From: Rouxiella badensis
Lineage (GTDB): Bacteria > Pseudomonadota > Gammaproteobacteria > Enterobacterales > Enterobacteriaceae
Length of the DNA stretch: 64,000 nucleotides
Direction: 5' to 3'
Assembly (NCBI RefSeq): GCF_002093665.1
Contig: NZ_MRWE01000008.1
Span: forward strand, 1-64,000
Shown here: piece after piece, positions 17,964 to 25,925 of the stretch
Layout of the letters: every line of letters begins with the position of its first letter
How positions within the stretch are numbered: the stretch's first letter is position 1
Position numbers and translations under genes: made by a program
Notes under the pieces: model-generated
Database searches by the model: none
What the model saw: only the letters and a program-made list of their open reading frames with translations
What the model was told of the DNA's origin: nothing

Positions 17964-19220
17964 ATGCCGTCGATTGTAGTGGTAGGTGCAAACTGGGGCG
18001 ATGAAGGCAAAGGCCGCATCGTAGATTTACTGGCAGCCGATGCCGCAGCAAGTATCCGTTTTCAGGGCGGTAACAACGCGGGTCATACCGTTGTTAACGA
18101 CTTTGGTACCTTTAAGCTGCACCAGTTACCTAGCGGCATTTTCAACAAAGGCTGCGTTGCCGTTCTCGGCCCGGGCATGGTTATCAGCCCAGCGGCGCTG
18201 ACTCAGGAAATCGCCGAAGTTAAAGCGGCGGGCGTTGACGTTAAACTGTGTATCTCTGACCGCGCTACTCTGTGCCTGCCGCTGCACGCACTTGAAGATA
18301 CTCTTGAAGAACAACGTCTTGGCGATGCAGCTTACGGCTCAACTCGTCAGGGCATCGCGCCAGCCTACGGCGACCGCGTAATGAAAAAAGGCATCCTGAT
18401 CGGTTGGTTGAACCAGCCTGAAGTTCTGCAGGAACGTATTCAGTTCATGCTGGACTGGAAACTGCCACAGCTGAAAGCGCTGTACCCAAGCTTTGACTTC
18501 ACCCAGACCGCTGCAGAAATGACCGCATGGCTGCTAGACGTGACCGCACCATGGCGTGAATTCATCTGCAACGTGACCGAGCCACTGAAAGCCCTACAGA
18601 AACAAGACGCTAACCTGCTGTTCGAAGCCCAGCTGGGTGCGGGTCGTGACCTGGTTTACGGCGAATACCCGTGGACAACCTCTTCAAACGTGACCGCCGC
18701 TTATGCAGGTATCGGCAGTGGCTTACCGGCTCTGCGCCCTGAGCGTGTGATTGCGGTGGCTAAAGCATTCAGTTCTTCTGTCGGTACCGGCACGCTGGTT
18801 ACTGCCATGGAAGAGCAGGATAACTTCCGTGAGAACGCTAACGAGTTTGGCGCAACCACCGGTCGTCCACGTGACATGGGTTACTTTGATGCTGTCGCCA
18901 CCCGTAACGGCGTTGAGCTACAGGCTGCGACTGAAATCGCCCTGACCAAGATCGACTGCCTGTCCGGCCTGGCTGACCTGAAAATCTGTGTCGCCTACGC
19001 GGGTGAGCACACTGAAAACCCAATCTGGCCACAGACTGCTGCACTGGCACCTGTTTACGAGCAGATGGAATCCTGGAGCGAAGACATCACAGGCTGCCGT
19101 ACCTTCGAAAGCCTGCCGGTGGCTGCACAGCGTTACGTTGAGCGTATCGAAGAACTGATGGGCGTTCGCGTCAGCATGGTTTCTGTCGGTCCAGAACGTG
19201 ACCAGATGATCAATCGTTAA
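17964..19220 (+). CDS. purA: Adenylosuccinate synthetase paralogue (PurA-like)
   Basis: A 418-residue PurA-family enzyme that joins IMP and aspartate using GTP to form adenylosuccinate. Catalytic Asp13 (NWGDEGKG) and His41 (NAGHT) are kept, as are ANEFGATTGR and the guanine-binding TKID. It is divergent from the enterobacterial PurA I know: GANWGDEGKGR for GTQWGDEGKGK, GGNNAGHT for GGHNAGHT, RPRDMGYFD for RRRRTGWLD. The neighbours (LysR, umuC) are not those of the housekeeping purA, so a second copy probably exists elsewhere in the genome. AGGAG eight bases before 17964 fixes the start. A strong terminator follows. A role in making or resisting a nucleotide analogue is speculation. Confidence 0.85.
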   Translation: MPSIVVVGANWGDEGKGRIVDLLAADAAASIRFQGGNNAGHTVVNDFGTFKLHQLPSGIFNKGCVAVLGPGMVISPAALTQEIAEVKAAGVDVKLCISDRATLCLPLHALEDTLEEQRLGDAAYGSTRQGIAPAYGDRVMKKGILIGWLNQPEVLQERIQFMLDWKLPQLKALYPSFDFTQTAAEMTAWLLDVTAPWREFICNVTEPLKALQKQDANLLFEAQLGAGRDLVYGEYPWTTSSNVTAAYAGIGSGLPALRPERVIAVAKAFSSSVGTGTLVTAMEEQDNFRENANEFGATTGRPRDMGYFDAVATRNGVELQAATEIALTKIDCLSGLADLKICVAYAGEHTENPIWPQTAALAPVYEQMESWSEDITGCRTFESLPVAAQRYVERIEELMGVRVSMVSVGPERDQMINR

Positions 19221-19244
19221 TCATTGATTAATCAAAAATTACCG

Positions 19245-19276
19245 AGCCCTGCTATCTCTGTGAGCAGGGCTTTTTT
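19245..19276 (+). terminator. Rho-independent terminator of the purA-like gene
   Basis: A perfect nine-base stem AGCCCTGCT / AGCAGGGCT with a nine-base loop is followed immediately by six T residues, 25 bases after the stop codon. Confidence 0.9.
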
Positions 19277-19370
19277 GTATGCTGCGCTGACGTTCCCCTC
19301 CCGCCGATGCCTGTCTCGGCAATTTTCTCTTCCTGTTATTACTCACGGCATTAACGCTATTTCTAATGAG

Positions 19371-19526
19371 GCTATTCGGCCGCAATGCTCACGTTTCGTG
19401 ACGAGCCAGGGAGCGCCGAATGTCTTTCCACCGCTGACACAGCTTGCGATGCCTGACTTTGGATGGCGTTTAAACGACAAGCAGATTGCTCACCTCGCGA
19501 CCTTCATCCGCAGCGAATGGGGTAAA
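19371..19526 (+). pseudogene. Remnant of a membrane-bound dehydrogenase cytochrome c subunit
   Basis: The translated stretch includes SQGAPNVFPPLTQ and then MPDFGWRLNDKQIAHLATF. These are the start and end of the terminal heme domain of alcohol/gluconate dehydrogenase cytochrome c subunits (family patterns GxGVPGVFPPLA and MPAFGxRLSDxQVAxLxTFIRxSWG). The CxxCH heme motif is degraded to CSRFV and about 40-50 residues of the domain between the two blocks are missing, so it cannot bind heme. The reading frame runs on into DNA shared with umuC. No other dehydrogenase gene is nearby, so most of the ancestral operon is gone. Confidence 0.6.
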
Positions 19527-19559
19527 ACACTGTTCAACGCAGTAGCAATAACTCTGTTT

Positions 19560-19581
19560 CGCGCTCTGTCCCCAGAGCGCG
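19560..19581. terminator. Perfect hairpin downstream of umuC
   Basis: A nine-base perfect stem CGCGCTCTG / CAGAGCGCG closes a TCCC loop, 22 bases beyond the umuC stop. No T-run follows on the minus strand, so termination is only probable. Confidence 0.4.
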
Positions 19582-19602
19582 ATTCTCATGCAGGCCGACT
19601 TT

Positions 19603-20871
19603 TCAAATCATCCGTACCTTCATTATCTCATTCACTCTGGTTGTATAAGCGGGCGACAGCATCTCACGCTTCATCTCCCAGCTTCTTTCGACGCCTTGAC
19701 CGGCGAACCAGACCCGGCCTTTACCGTCTTTGTGAATCAAATCAATCGCCGCCATCAGCTGTTCGCTGTTGGCGCGAGGTTTGATTTCATCGAATAATCC
19801 GAGCTGAGCCACGCCCTGGCTGTAAAAGTCACCCAGCATGACGCCGCATTTTTGGAAACGATGCCCCTCTTTCCAGAGGTCATCCAGGCACTTGGTCGCC
19901 GCCGCGATAATGTCCCGCGTATCCTGGGTCGGGATTTGCAGCTGGATGGAGCAGCAATTGCCGTAGTAGTCCTCGCCGTCGGCGAAGGGGCTGGTTTTGG
20001 CAAACGCCGAGATATGACGGCAGTACCGATTCTCTTTGCGCAACTTTTCTGCTGCCCGCACGGCGTGGCTGCAAATCGCCTCACGCATCAAGCTATATTG
20101 ACTCACGCGATCGCCAAAAGATCGCGAACAGATGATTTGCTGCTTGGTCGGCGCCAACTCTTCGGGTTCAAGACAAGGCTCGCCGCGCAGTTCACGCACG
20201 GTACGTTCAAGGACTACGCTGAAATGTTTGCGGATAAGCGCCGGAGAGGCGTCGGCGAGCTGTAAAGCGGTATTGATGCCCATCGCGTTAAGCCTTTTCG
20301 ATATCCGCCTGCCGACGCCCCAGACTTCGCCCACCTCGATAAGTGCCATCAGTTTGCGCTGGCGAGCGAGGAGGGAGAGGTCGACCACGCCCTCCGTCTT
20401 GCTCCATTTTTTAGCCGCGTGGTTTGCCAGTTTGGCCAGCGTCTTGGTGGGGCCGATGCCCACGCCCATCTTCAGGCCGGTGCATTTATCGATCTTGTCC
20501 CTGATTTCGTGGCCAAACGTTTCGAGATTTTTGCAATTGCTGACCCCTTGCAGGTCGATAAACGCCTCATCGATAGAGTAGATTTCGACTTTGGGGCATA
20601 TCTCCTCGAGGAGGGTCATCACCCGATATGACATATCGCCGTACAGCGCATAGTTGCTGCTGAAAATCGCCACCTTATGCTGTTCGCAGGCCTGCCGCAC
20701 TTTGAAAAAGGGAGCGCCCATCTGAATGCCGGCCACTTTGGCTTCTTTATTGCGCGCGATAACGCAGCCGTCGTTGTTGGATAACACCACGATCGGACGC
20801 CCCTTCAGGTCCGGCCGGAATGCCGCCTCGCAGCTCGCGTAAAAAGAGTTAACGTCGGCGAGGGCAAACAT
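19603..20871 (-). CDS. umuC: DNA polymerase V catalytic subunit UmuC
   Basis: A 422-residue Y-family translesion polymerase, the same length as E. coli UmuC. DVNSFYASCE at the N terminus and SIDEAFIDL near residue 100 carry the catalytic carboxylates; AKLANHAAKKW and the little-finger region follow. With processed UmuD it makes pol V for error-prone bypass of DNA damage. Its ATG overlaps the umuD stop by one base (TAATG), so the two are translationally coupled. Expression is under the LexA box upstream of umuD. Confidence 0.95.
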   Translation of the reverse strand: MFALADVNSFYASCEAAFRPDLKGRPIVVLSNNDGCVIARNKEAKVAGIQMGAPFFKVRQACEQHKVAIFSSNYALYGDMSYRVMTLLEEICPKVEIYSIDEAFIDLQGVSNCKNLETFGHEIRDKIDKCTGLKMGVGIGPTKTLAKLANHAAKKWSKTEGVVDLSLLARQRKLMALIEVGEVWGVGRRISKRLNAMGINTALQLADASPALIRKHFSVVLERTVRELRGEPCLEPEELAPTKQQIICSRSFGDRVSQYSLMREAICSHAVRAAEKLRKENRYCRHISAFAKTSPFADGEDYYGNCCSIQLQIPTQDTRDIIAAATKCLDDLWKEGHRFQKCGVMLGDFYSQGVAQLGLFDEIKPRANSEQLMAAIDLIHKDGKGRVWFAGQGVERSWEMKREMLSPAYTTRVNEIMKVRMI

Positions 20872-21293
20872 TATTTAAACCCAGTGATGCTGAACGTCAC
20901 CACGCCAAAAATTTCCAGTTCGTCTATGCCCTCGTGCAGAACGATCGGGGGAAAGTTCGGGTTCATGGGCTCAAGTTTGACCAACGGATGGGTGCAAAGG
21001 CGTTTAACGGTGTATTCACCGGCGACGGAGGCGATAACGATGTCACCGTGCTTCGCATCGAGGCTTCTGTCGACCACTAGCATCGATCCTTCGAAGATCC
21101 CGGCGTCGACCATCGAGATACCGGTCGCCGAAACGAAGTAGGTTGCGGCCGGATGTCTAATACATAGCTTGTTTAAATCTATGCTTTTTTCAATATAATC
21201 CTGCGCGGGAGACGGGAAACCGGCCGGGACCTTGTCCTGGAAATAAGGGAGTGGCATGTCGACGGGTGAACGTGCTGCACGGATAAAAGTCAT
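20871..21293 (-). CDS. umuD: UmuD, self-cleaving subunit of DNA polymerase V
   Basis: An S24-family protein of about 140 residues. RecA-stimulated self-cleavage converts it to active UmuD'. The nucleophile Ser lies in ATGISMVDAG and the general-base Lys in GEYTVKRL. The expected cleavage site is PAGFPSPA, an Ala-Gly bond as in LexA, where E. coli UmuD has Cys-Gly. I used the ATG at 21293; a GTG at 21305 extends it by four residues. The SOS box is 18-37 bp upstream. Confidence 0.94.
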   Translation of the reverse strand: MTFIRAARSPVDMPLPYFQDKVPAGFPSPAQDYIEKSIDLNKLCIRHPAATYFVSATGISMVDAGIFEGSMLVVDRSLDAKHGDIVIASVAGEYTVKRLCTHPLVKLEPMNPNFPPIVLHEGIDELEIFGVVTFSITGFK

Positions 21294-21310
21294 TAGGATA
21301 CCCACATGAT

Positions 21311-21330
21311 TACTGGTTATATATACAGTA
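21311..21330. promoter_or_regulatory. LexA (SOS) box of umuDC
   Basis: TACTGGTTATATATACAGTA fits the LexA consensus TACTGTATATATATACAGTA with the invariant CTG and CAG ten bases apart and only three central differences. It lies immediately upstream of umuD, as in E. coli. Confidence 0.92.
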
Positions 21331-21515
21331 TAATCATGTGGGGCACGATTTTGAAAGAGAAAAACAACAGAAAGTACTAAGGTGCTGAACCATAAAGAAA
21401 CTTAATAATTATCCTTAAAAATCATATTTTTAATGAAATATTTTCAACTTAATCTTTTATTTTTCAATGAACTACCTGTGATTTATATTAAGCGGCATGT
21501 TATGGAGGAATAATA

Positions 21516-21542
21516 ATGTTAAAAAAGAAACGCGACCGATAA
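21516..21542 (+). CDS. Possible eight-codon leader peptide MLKKKRDR
   Basis: A GGAGGAA ribosome site at 21504-21510, seven bases from an ATG, opens an eight-codon frame (Met-Leu-Lys-Lys-Lys-Arg-Asp-Arg, TAA stop). It ends 45 bases before the acetyltransferase gene. The ribosome site is stronger than that of most genes in the window. It could be a translated leader or a chance frame; nothing else supports it. Confidence 0.25.
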   Translation: MLKKKRDR

Positions 21543-21587
21543 TCCGCTCTTGATTGAGCAATAAAAAACCTAACAGGGAGCCCCTTC

Positions 21588-22091
21588 ATGAGTGCAATTG
21601 TTCGTCTGGCAACCTTGAAAGATGCCGCCGCTATCAGTCATTTAGCCGTGGCGACTTTTCACCTGGCCTGTCCTAAAAGTACACCTGCGGAGGATGTTCG
21701 AAACTACATCGAAACGAATTTGCAGATCGAATGCTTTGAAAATCTCCTCACCTCACCCAGCAGAAAGCTTCATGTTATTGAAGTCGATGGCAGAATTATC
21801 GGCTATAGCATGCTTAGCCTTGAGCCGGAGTCGGTAGGGATTCCTGAAGCGGATGGCATAGCGGAGCTGACGCGTTGCTATGTTCTGGCCGAGTTCCACG
21901 GGGCGGGCTATGCCCAAAAACTCGTTAGCGAAACGCTGCATAGCATAGAGGGCCACGTAAGATTGCTGGTGAATGAAGAAAACGGTCGCGCTATAAAATT
22001 CTATACTACTCATGGCTTTACGCCGGTTGGCGCGGCGTATTTTTATGTCGGGCAAGACAAGCATCGAGACCATGTCATGGTGAGATTCTAA
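21588..22091 (+). CDS. GNAT-family N-acetyltransferase
   Basis: A 167-residue protein with the GNAT fold: N-terminal IVRLATLKDAAAISHLAV, central strand VIEVDGRIIGYSML, then ELTRCYVLAEFHGAGYAQKLVSETL containing the acetyl-CoA pyrophosphate loop (consensus Q/RxxGxG/A, here FHGAGYA), and the C-terminal NGRAIKFYTTHGFTPVG. It transfers acetyl from acetyl-CoA to an amine; the substrate is unknown. Spermidine/small-molecule acetyltransferases look similar. It stands alone between umuD and an FMN-binding protein gene. Confidence 0.82.
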   Translation: MSAIVRLATLKDAAAISHLAVATFHLACPKSTPAEDVRNYIETNLQIECFENLLTSPSRKLHVIEVDGRIIGYSMLSLEPESVGIPEADGIAELTRCYVLAEFHGAGYAQKLVSETLHSIEGHVRLLVNEENGRAIKFYTTHGFTPVGAAYFYVGQDKHRDHVMVRF

Positions 22092-22157
22092 CGGGGAGCG
22101 GGCATGAATCGGGAAAATGCCTGGCTTTAAAATATCGATTACCCGTGACTGAAGCCG

Positions 22158-22745
22158 TCATGGGTTAATCCATTTGCTGGCGTGGAGAGCGCCGCTGTCG
22201 GTGTAGGTCAGCCAGGCTCGCTGGTTATTTTCTCTGCTCAACTGGAACCAGTCCAACGTATTAACGTGCAGTATTAACACGCCGAAATGAGCCAGTCCTT
22301 CCGCGTCATCCAACGGCTGCGTGCTGGCGTCATCAGCCGCAGCATGAAAGGCGAGACTGTCACCAGGAGGCCCTCCCGCGTAGGTACTTCTGGTTCTGGC
22401 AGAAAGCCCCCGCCACGCGGCACTGGCCTGTTGGCTTTCAAAAGTATACTGCTTAATGGTGCCCTCAAGGCGCAGCTGTAGCTTCTGCTGGTGGCCGTAT
22501 CCCACGACCGTCACGCGAGGATGAGCCGCGATTTCCTGCCATTTAGGGCTGCGCGTATCGGTATGAAACTCAAGAATGCGCGCCAGCCTGTCCACGCGCC
22601 GTAAAACCACCATCCGGGCCTGCGGGTTGCCTGCGGTATCTACGGTGCAAAGGTTCAAATACCTGAAACCTGACTGGGGATCGCTGGCGGCGGTTTCCAG
22701 CGCCGTCCAGGCAGAGATATCGATGTCTTCAAGGCTTATCGGCAT
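22158..22745 (-). CDS. Pyridoxamine 5'-phosphate oxidase-like FMN-binding protein
   Basis: A 195-residue split-barrel flavoprotein of the PNPOx-like group. Phosphate-binding residues of FMN are seen in QARMVVLRRVD, then FHTDTRSPKWQEI, and a C-terminal DWFQLSRENNQRAW. It resembles PdxH but is not the housekeeping enzyme: the C-terminal PLP-binding consensus of PdxH is absent. Probably an FMN-dependent oxidoreductase of unknown substrate. AGGAG six bases before 22745 fixes the start; a longer frame to 22820 crosses a tandem repeat and lacks a ribosome site. Confidence 0.78.
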   Translation of the reverse strand: MPISLEDIDISAWTALETAASDPQSGFRYLNLCTVDTAGNPQARMVVLRRVDRLARILEFHTDTRSPKWQEIAAHPRVTVVGYGHQQKLQLRLEGTIKQYTFESQQASAAWRGLSARTRSTYAGGPPGDSLAFHAAADDASTQPLDDAEGLAHFGVLILHVNTLDWFQLSRENNQRAWLTYTDSGALHASKWINP

Positions 22746-22754
22746 GATGTTGCT

Positions 22755-22781
22755 CCTGTCAATCCTGTCAATCCTGTCAGT
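22755..22781. repeat. Three tandem 9-bp repeats before the PNPOx-like gene
   Basis: CCTGTCAAT occurs twice perfectly and a third time as CCTGTCAGT, head to tail, just upstream of the ribosome site of the minus-strand gene. Copy number could vary by slippage and alter the leader. Confidence 0.7.
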
Positions 22782-22943
22782 TGGAGGGGGCCGCAGTGTG
22801 GTCAGTTCTTCCGTCAGCACCCTAAGAGTAATACATGTTCATGGGCTCATCTAATGGCCAGATTATGCAACAGCAATACTTTCCAATACTTGCCGCGAGT
22901 CACCGGGTTTAATCATGCCTTAAACAATCAGGGGATGATGTCT

Positions 22944-23582
22944 ATGATGCAGTTTTCCAACGGCTTTTTGCTTAGCCTTTCACTATGCCTGGATATCGGG
23001 ATCGCCAACATCGCGATGATCACGCTGGCGATGCAGCGGGGATATTTTCACGGCTTTTGGCTGGGTGTCGGAACCTGCATCGGTGACCTGATTTATGCGC
23101 TGCTTGCGCTGGCTGGAATGGCGATGCTGTTGCAGTTTACCGCCGTGCGTTGGGCACTGTGGATAGGCGGCGGCGCAATGCTGGTGTGGTTTGCAGTGAA
23201 AATGCTTATCGCGGCGGTGAAGGCGGCGAATGAATTACCGGCCGCAAAGGAGAACCCGCAGCGGCCGCTGTTGCGTGAATTTGCGCGCGGTATCATGCTG
23301 GCAATGTCTTCACCCACCGCCATTCTATGGTTTGCGACGGTCGGTGGCGCGCTGATATCACAGATGGGGCAGCACAGCGTGGCGGCTTCCTCTCGATTTT
23401 TGGGCGGATTCTTTATCGCCGGGCTCGTCTGGACCTGCGTTTTATGCCTTGCGGGGAGTCTTGGCGGTAAATTATTGGGGCACCGACTGCTGAAATATTC
23501 CTATATTGCGTCGGCGCTAATTTTCAGCTATTTCGCGATTTATGTTATCGCTTCAGGCTACAGAGAATTTATTGCGCGCTGA
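22944..23582 (+). CDS. LysE/RhtB-family amino acid exporter
   Basis: About 212 residues with six membrane helices. The family signature region is at the N terminus (FLLSLSLCLDIGIANIAMITLAMQRG, in the place of the usual PGP motif) with the reentrant helix GVGTCIGDLIYALLALAGMA following. Members export amino acids or derivatives. The start is ambiguous among four closely spaced ATGs; AGGGG nine bases upstream favours 22944. It overlaps the end of the convergent AraC-type gene by 30 bp. The substrate is unknown. Confidence 0.82.
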   Translation: MMQFSNGFLLSLSLCLDIGIANIAMITLAMQRGYFHGFWLGVGTCIGDLIYALLALAGMAMLLQFTAVRWALWIGGGAMLVWFAVKMLIAAVKAANELPAAKENPQRPLLREFARGIMLAMSSPTAILWFATVGGALISQMGQHSVAASSRFLGGFFIAGLVWTCVLCLAGSLGGKLLGHRLLKYSYIASALIFSYFAIYVIASGYREFIAR

Positions 23583-24371
23583 ACACACCTGCCGGGCATA
23601 GTGATGCGGCGTAATTCCCATCACTTTGCGAAAAGCATTAATAAAGTGGCTTTGGTCGTAAAAGCCTAACGCGATGGCGGTATCAAGGGGGTGAATACCG
23701 CTGCGCAACAGATCGCGGGCACGGTGCAGACGCAGCTGCATATGATACTGTAGCGGCGGTAGGCCCATCAGCTGGCTAAAACGTCGCACCAGATGATATT
23801 TACTCAATCCGCAAATCTGCGCCAGTTGGTCAAGCTGAGGCTTTTCAATCAGGTTTTCGCGCAGATAATCTTTGGCCCGTGCTACGGCCTGCTCGCCGTG
23901 CCTGTCCGCTGTGACCTCATCTTCCAATAGCGCGCCGCAGAGCAGCAAAAACTCCTGTTCCTGGGCATCGGCATCTTCATCTCTGGCCGTACTGGCATAG
24001 CGGCAAATTGCGTTAAACAGCGCCGGATTTTGCAATACGCCCTCGCGTAAGGCCGGAGCCTCAGCGCTGCTGCGCAAATTTTGCTGGTTGACTAAAGACT
24101 GGAGCGTTGACTGCGGGAGATGGACGCTGACGAACTCTACCGCCTGCTGCCCGAAACGGGATGACTGAACGGTCGCCGGGTTGTAAACGGTGATGTGTCC
24201 GCCGCAGACCTCGGCGGTTTTGCCGTCCATCCATATCGCTTCCGTGCCGGAAAGATTGGCGCTGATGACATATTCGTCGTGCAGATGTCGCGGAAAGAAA
24301 TCCTCACACGCCACCACGCGTGAACATTCTATGCCCTTTCTGCTGAACCATTCTGATGACTGTAGCGACAC
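23553..24371 (-). CDS. AraC-family transcriptional regulator
   Basis: A 272-residue regulator. The N-terminal cupin-like ligand domain carries HLHDEYVISANLSG and the C-terminal double helix-turn-helix spans about residues 170-265 (LAQICGLSKYHLVRRFSQ and AIALGFYDQSHFINAFRK, then GITPHHY). Its 3' end overlaps that of the LysE-type exporter by 30 bp. Regulators of this AraC subgroup often sit beside a LysE exporter and control it; that pairing is inference here. A hydrophobic anchor is absent. Confidence 0.85.
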   Translation of the reverse strand: MSLQSSEWFSRKGIECSRVVACEDFFPRHLHDEYVISANLSGTEAIWMDGKTAEVCGGHITVYNPATVQSSRFGQQAVEFVSVHLPQSTLQSLVNQQNLRSSAEAPALREGVLQNPALFNAICRYASTARDEDADAQEQEFLLLCGALLEDEVTADRHGEQAVARAKDYLRENLIEKPQLDQLAQICGLSKYHLVRRFSQLMGLPPLQYHMQLRLHRARDLLRSGIHPLDTAIALGFYDQSHFINAFRKVMGITPHHYARQVCSARNKFSVA

Positions 24372-24434
24372 GCCGATTTCATCCTGCCGGTGAGAGATAA
24401 ATAATTACCATTTATAACATCATGCGTTGCGACG

Positions 24435-25811
24435 TTAAGCAAGCCTTCCGGCAATCACCGCCGCAGACAGCATCACCAGCGCGGCAAGGGCAAAGCCAGC
24501 CGTTGCCCCGACCCCTATCGGGAAATGAGAGCCGGTTACCAACAGCCCCAACAGCGCGATGCCCATCGCGGCACCGGTCTGGCGCATGGCATTGATGGCC
24601 GCCGACGCCGTCGCCGTTTTGCCCGGTGGCGCGTGGTGCAAAAAGGTGGTGATAAGCGTCGGCGTGGCAATGCCTCCGCCGATGGGCATCAGAAAAAGGA
24701 AGCAGACGAAGGTGATGTAATCAGCATTAACGTGCGTGAGTACTGCGAGGATAAGGTAATTAGCCGTCGCGATTAAAAGACCAAGAATGAGGGTACGGCG
24801 CACCCCCAGGCGGGCCGAGAGAGAGCTGCTGAGGGCATTTGCTAACGCAATAATCGTGAAGGTCAGCAGCGCAAGGCCGGTCATCAGCGGTGAAAACCCG
24901 CGATAGTCTTGAAAATAGAGCGTCAGCAGAAAAATAGAACCATAGAACGCAAAGTTCATCATCGCGGCTAATAAAAGGCTTAATGAAAAAATCGAATTTT
25001 TGAACAAGCTCTTTGGCAAAAAAGCCCGGTCGTTTGTCTGGATATGCCGCGTCAGGGTAAACAGCGCAAGCAGCGACAGCGCGAAGAAAATCAGTTCTGA
25101 GTGGGTCAGGGCGAAATTTTTTCCGAAGGCGATCATGCTGTAAATCATCGTAAAACTGGCAATAACAAACAGCAAAATGCCTTTGGTATCGATATTCTGA
25201 CCGCGATGCGCCGTCGGAGTTTCAATAAACAGCACGGTCAGAACCCCTCCGGCAAGACAAATCGGAACATTAATCAGAAAAATAACCTGCCAGGAAAGGT
25301 GCTCAAGCACCAGTCCGCCGATAAAAGGTCCTGCCGCACTGATGATGCCTCCGATAGCACTCCACCACCCAATCGCCCGGGTTCTCTGGACTGGATTATC
25401 CCCACAGACCGCCGACAGCAGGGCGAGTGACGAAGGAACAATAAGCGCAGCGCCGACTCCCTGAGCGATACGGGCAAAAATCATGCTCTCGACGCTGGAT
25501 GAGCAGGCGCAGAGCACCGAGGCAAGTAAAAACAGAGCGATGCCCGCCAGATTAACCGTGCGATTACCGTATTTATCGCCAAGGCCACCGGCGGCAAGCA
25601 GCAGAGCGGCAAAAACGATGACATAGGCGTCGGGGATCCATTGCAGTACCGAAACATCGGCATTAAAAACGTGAGACAGCGTGGGCAAAGCGACATTCAC
25701 TATCGTCACATCCAGCTGAACCACCACGTAGCCCAGCGAGATGATAAATGCACTTGCGAAGAGTGGTATACGCGACTTATGGACTGTTTTCGTGCCCTGT
25801 TGAGAAAACAT
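24435..25811 (-). CDS. DHA2-type 14-helix MFS transporter
   Basis: A 458-residue proton-driven exporter. QLDVTIVNVALPTLSHVF in helix 1, AAGGLGDKYGNRTVNLAG in loop 2-3 and GPFIGGLVLEHLSWQVIFLI in helix 5 are the DHA2 family marks. No membrane fusion protein is adjacent, so it probably acts alone. It is divergent from a TetR gene with an inverted repeat between them, a classic efflux/repressor pair. I chose the ATG at 25811; the longer frame to 25880 runs through the operator. Confidence 0.87.
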   Translation of the reverse strand: MFSQQGTKTVHKSRIPLFASAFIISLGYVVVQLDVTIVNVALPTLSHVFNADVSVLQWIPDAYVIVFAALLLAAGGLGDKYGNRTVNLAGIALFLLASVLCACSSSVESMIFARIAQGVGAALIVPSSLALLSAVCGDNPVQRTRAIGWWSAIGGIISAAGPFIGGLVLEHLSWQVIFLINVPICLAGGVLTVLFIETPTAHRGQNIDTKGILLFVIASFTMIYSMIAFGKNFALTHSELIFFALSLLALFTLTRHIQTNDRAFLPKSLFKNSIFSLSLLLAAMMNFAFYGSIFLLTLYFQDYRGFSPLMTGLALLTFTIIALANALSSSLSARLGVRRTLILGLLIATANYLILAVLTHVNADYITFVCFLFLMPIGGGIATPTLITTFLHHAPPGKTATASAAINAMRQTGAAMGIALLGLLVTGSHFPIGVGATAGFALAALVMLSAAVIAGRLA

Positions 25812-25865
25812 GGGATCCCCGGTTCGAAAGGCGGTTTTGAGCCAGAGTAACGCAAAAAAATTGCT

Positions 25866-25887
25866 TTGTAGAGTGATCAATCTACAA
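25866..25887. promoter_or_regulatory. Operator between the MFS gene and tetR
   Basis: A perfect inverted repeat TTGTAGA-N8-TCTACAA lies 55 bp from the MFS start and 39 bp from the TetR start. Its size and place fit a TetR dimer site controlling both genes. Confidence 0.65.
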
Positions 25888-25925
25888 TGTTTTTATCAAC
25901 TCTACTCCCAACAAGATGCGTAACA

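Noticed and set aside
17964..19220. Phage-type PurZ (2-aminoadenylosuccinate synthetase)
   Set aside because: The catalytic Asp is retained (GDEGKG) and the length and ending match PurA; no phage genes are near.
19224..19784. A 186-codon intact gene after the purA-like gene
   Set aside because: The frame runs through a strong terminator hairpin and into umuC on the other strand. Only its middle part has protein similarity, and that part is a broken cytochrome domain.
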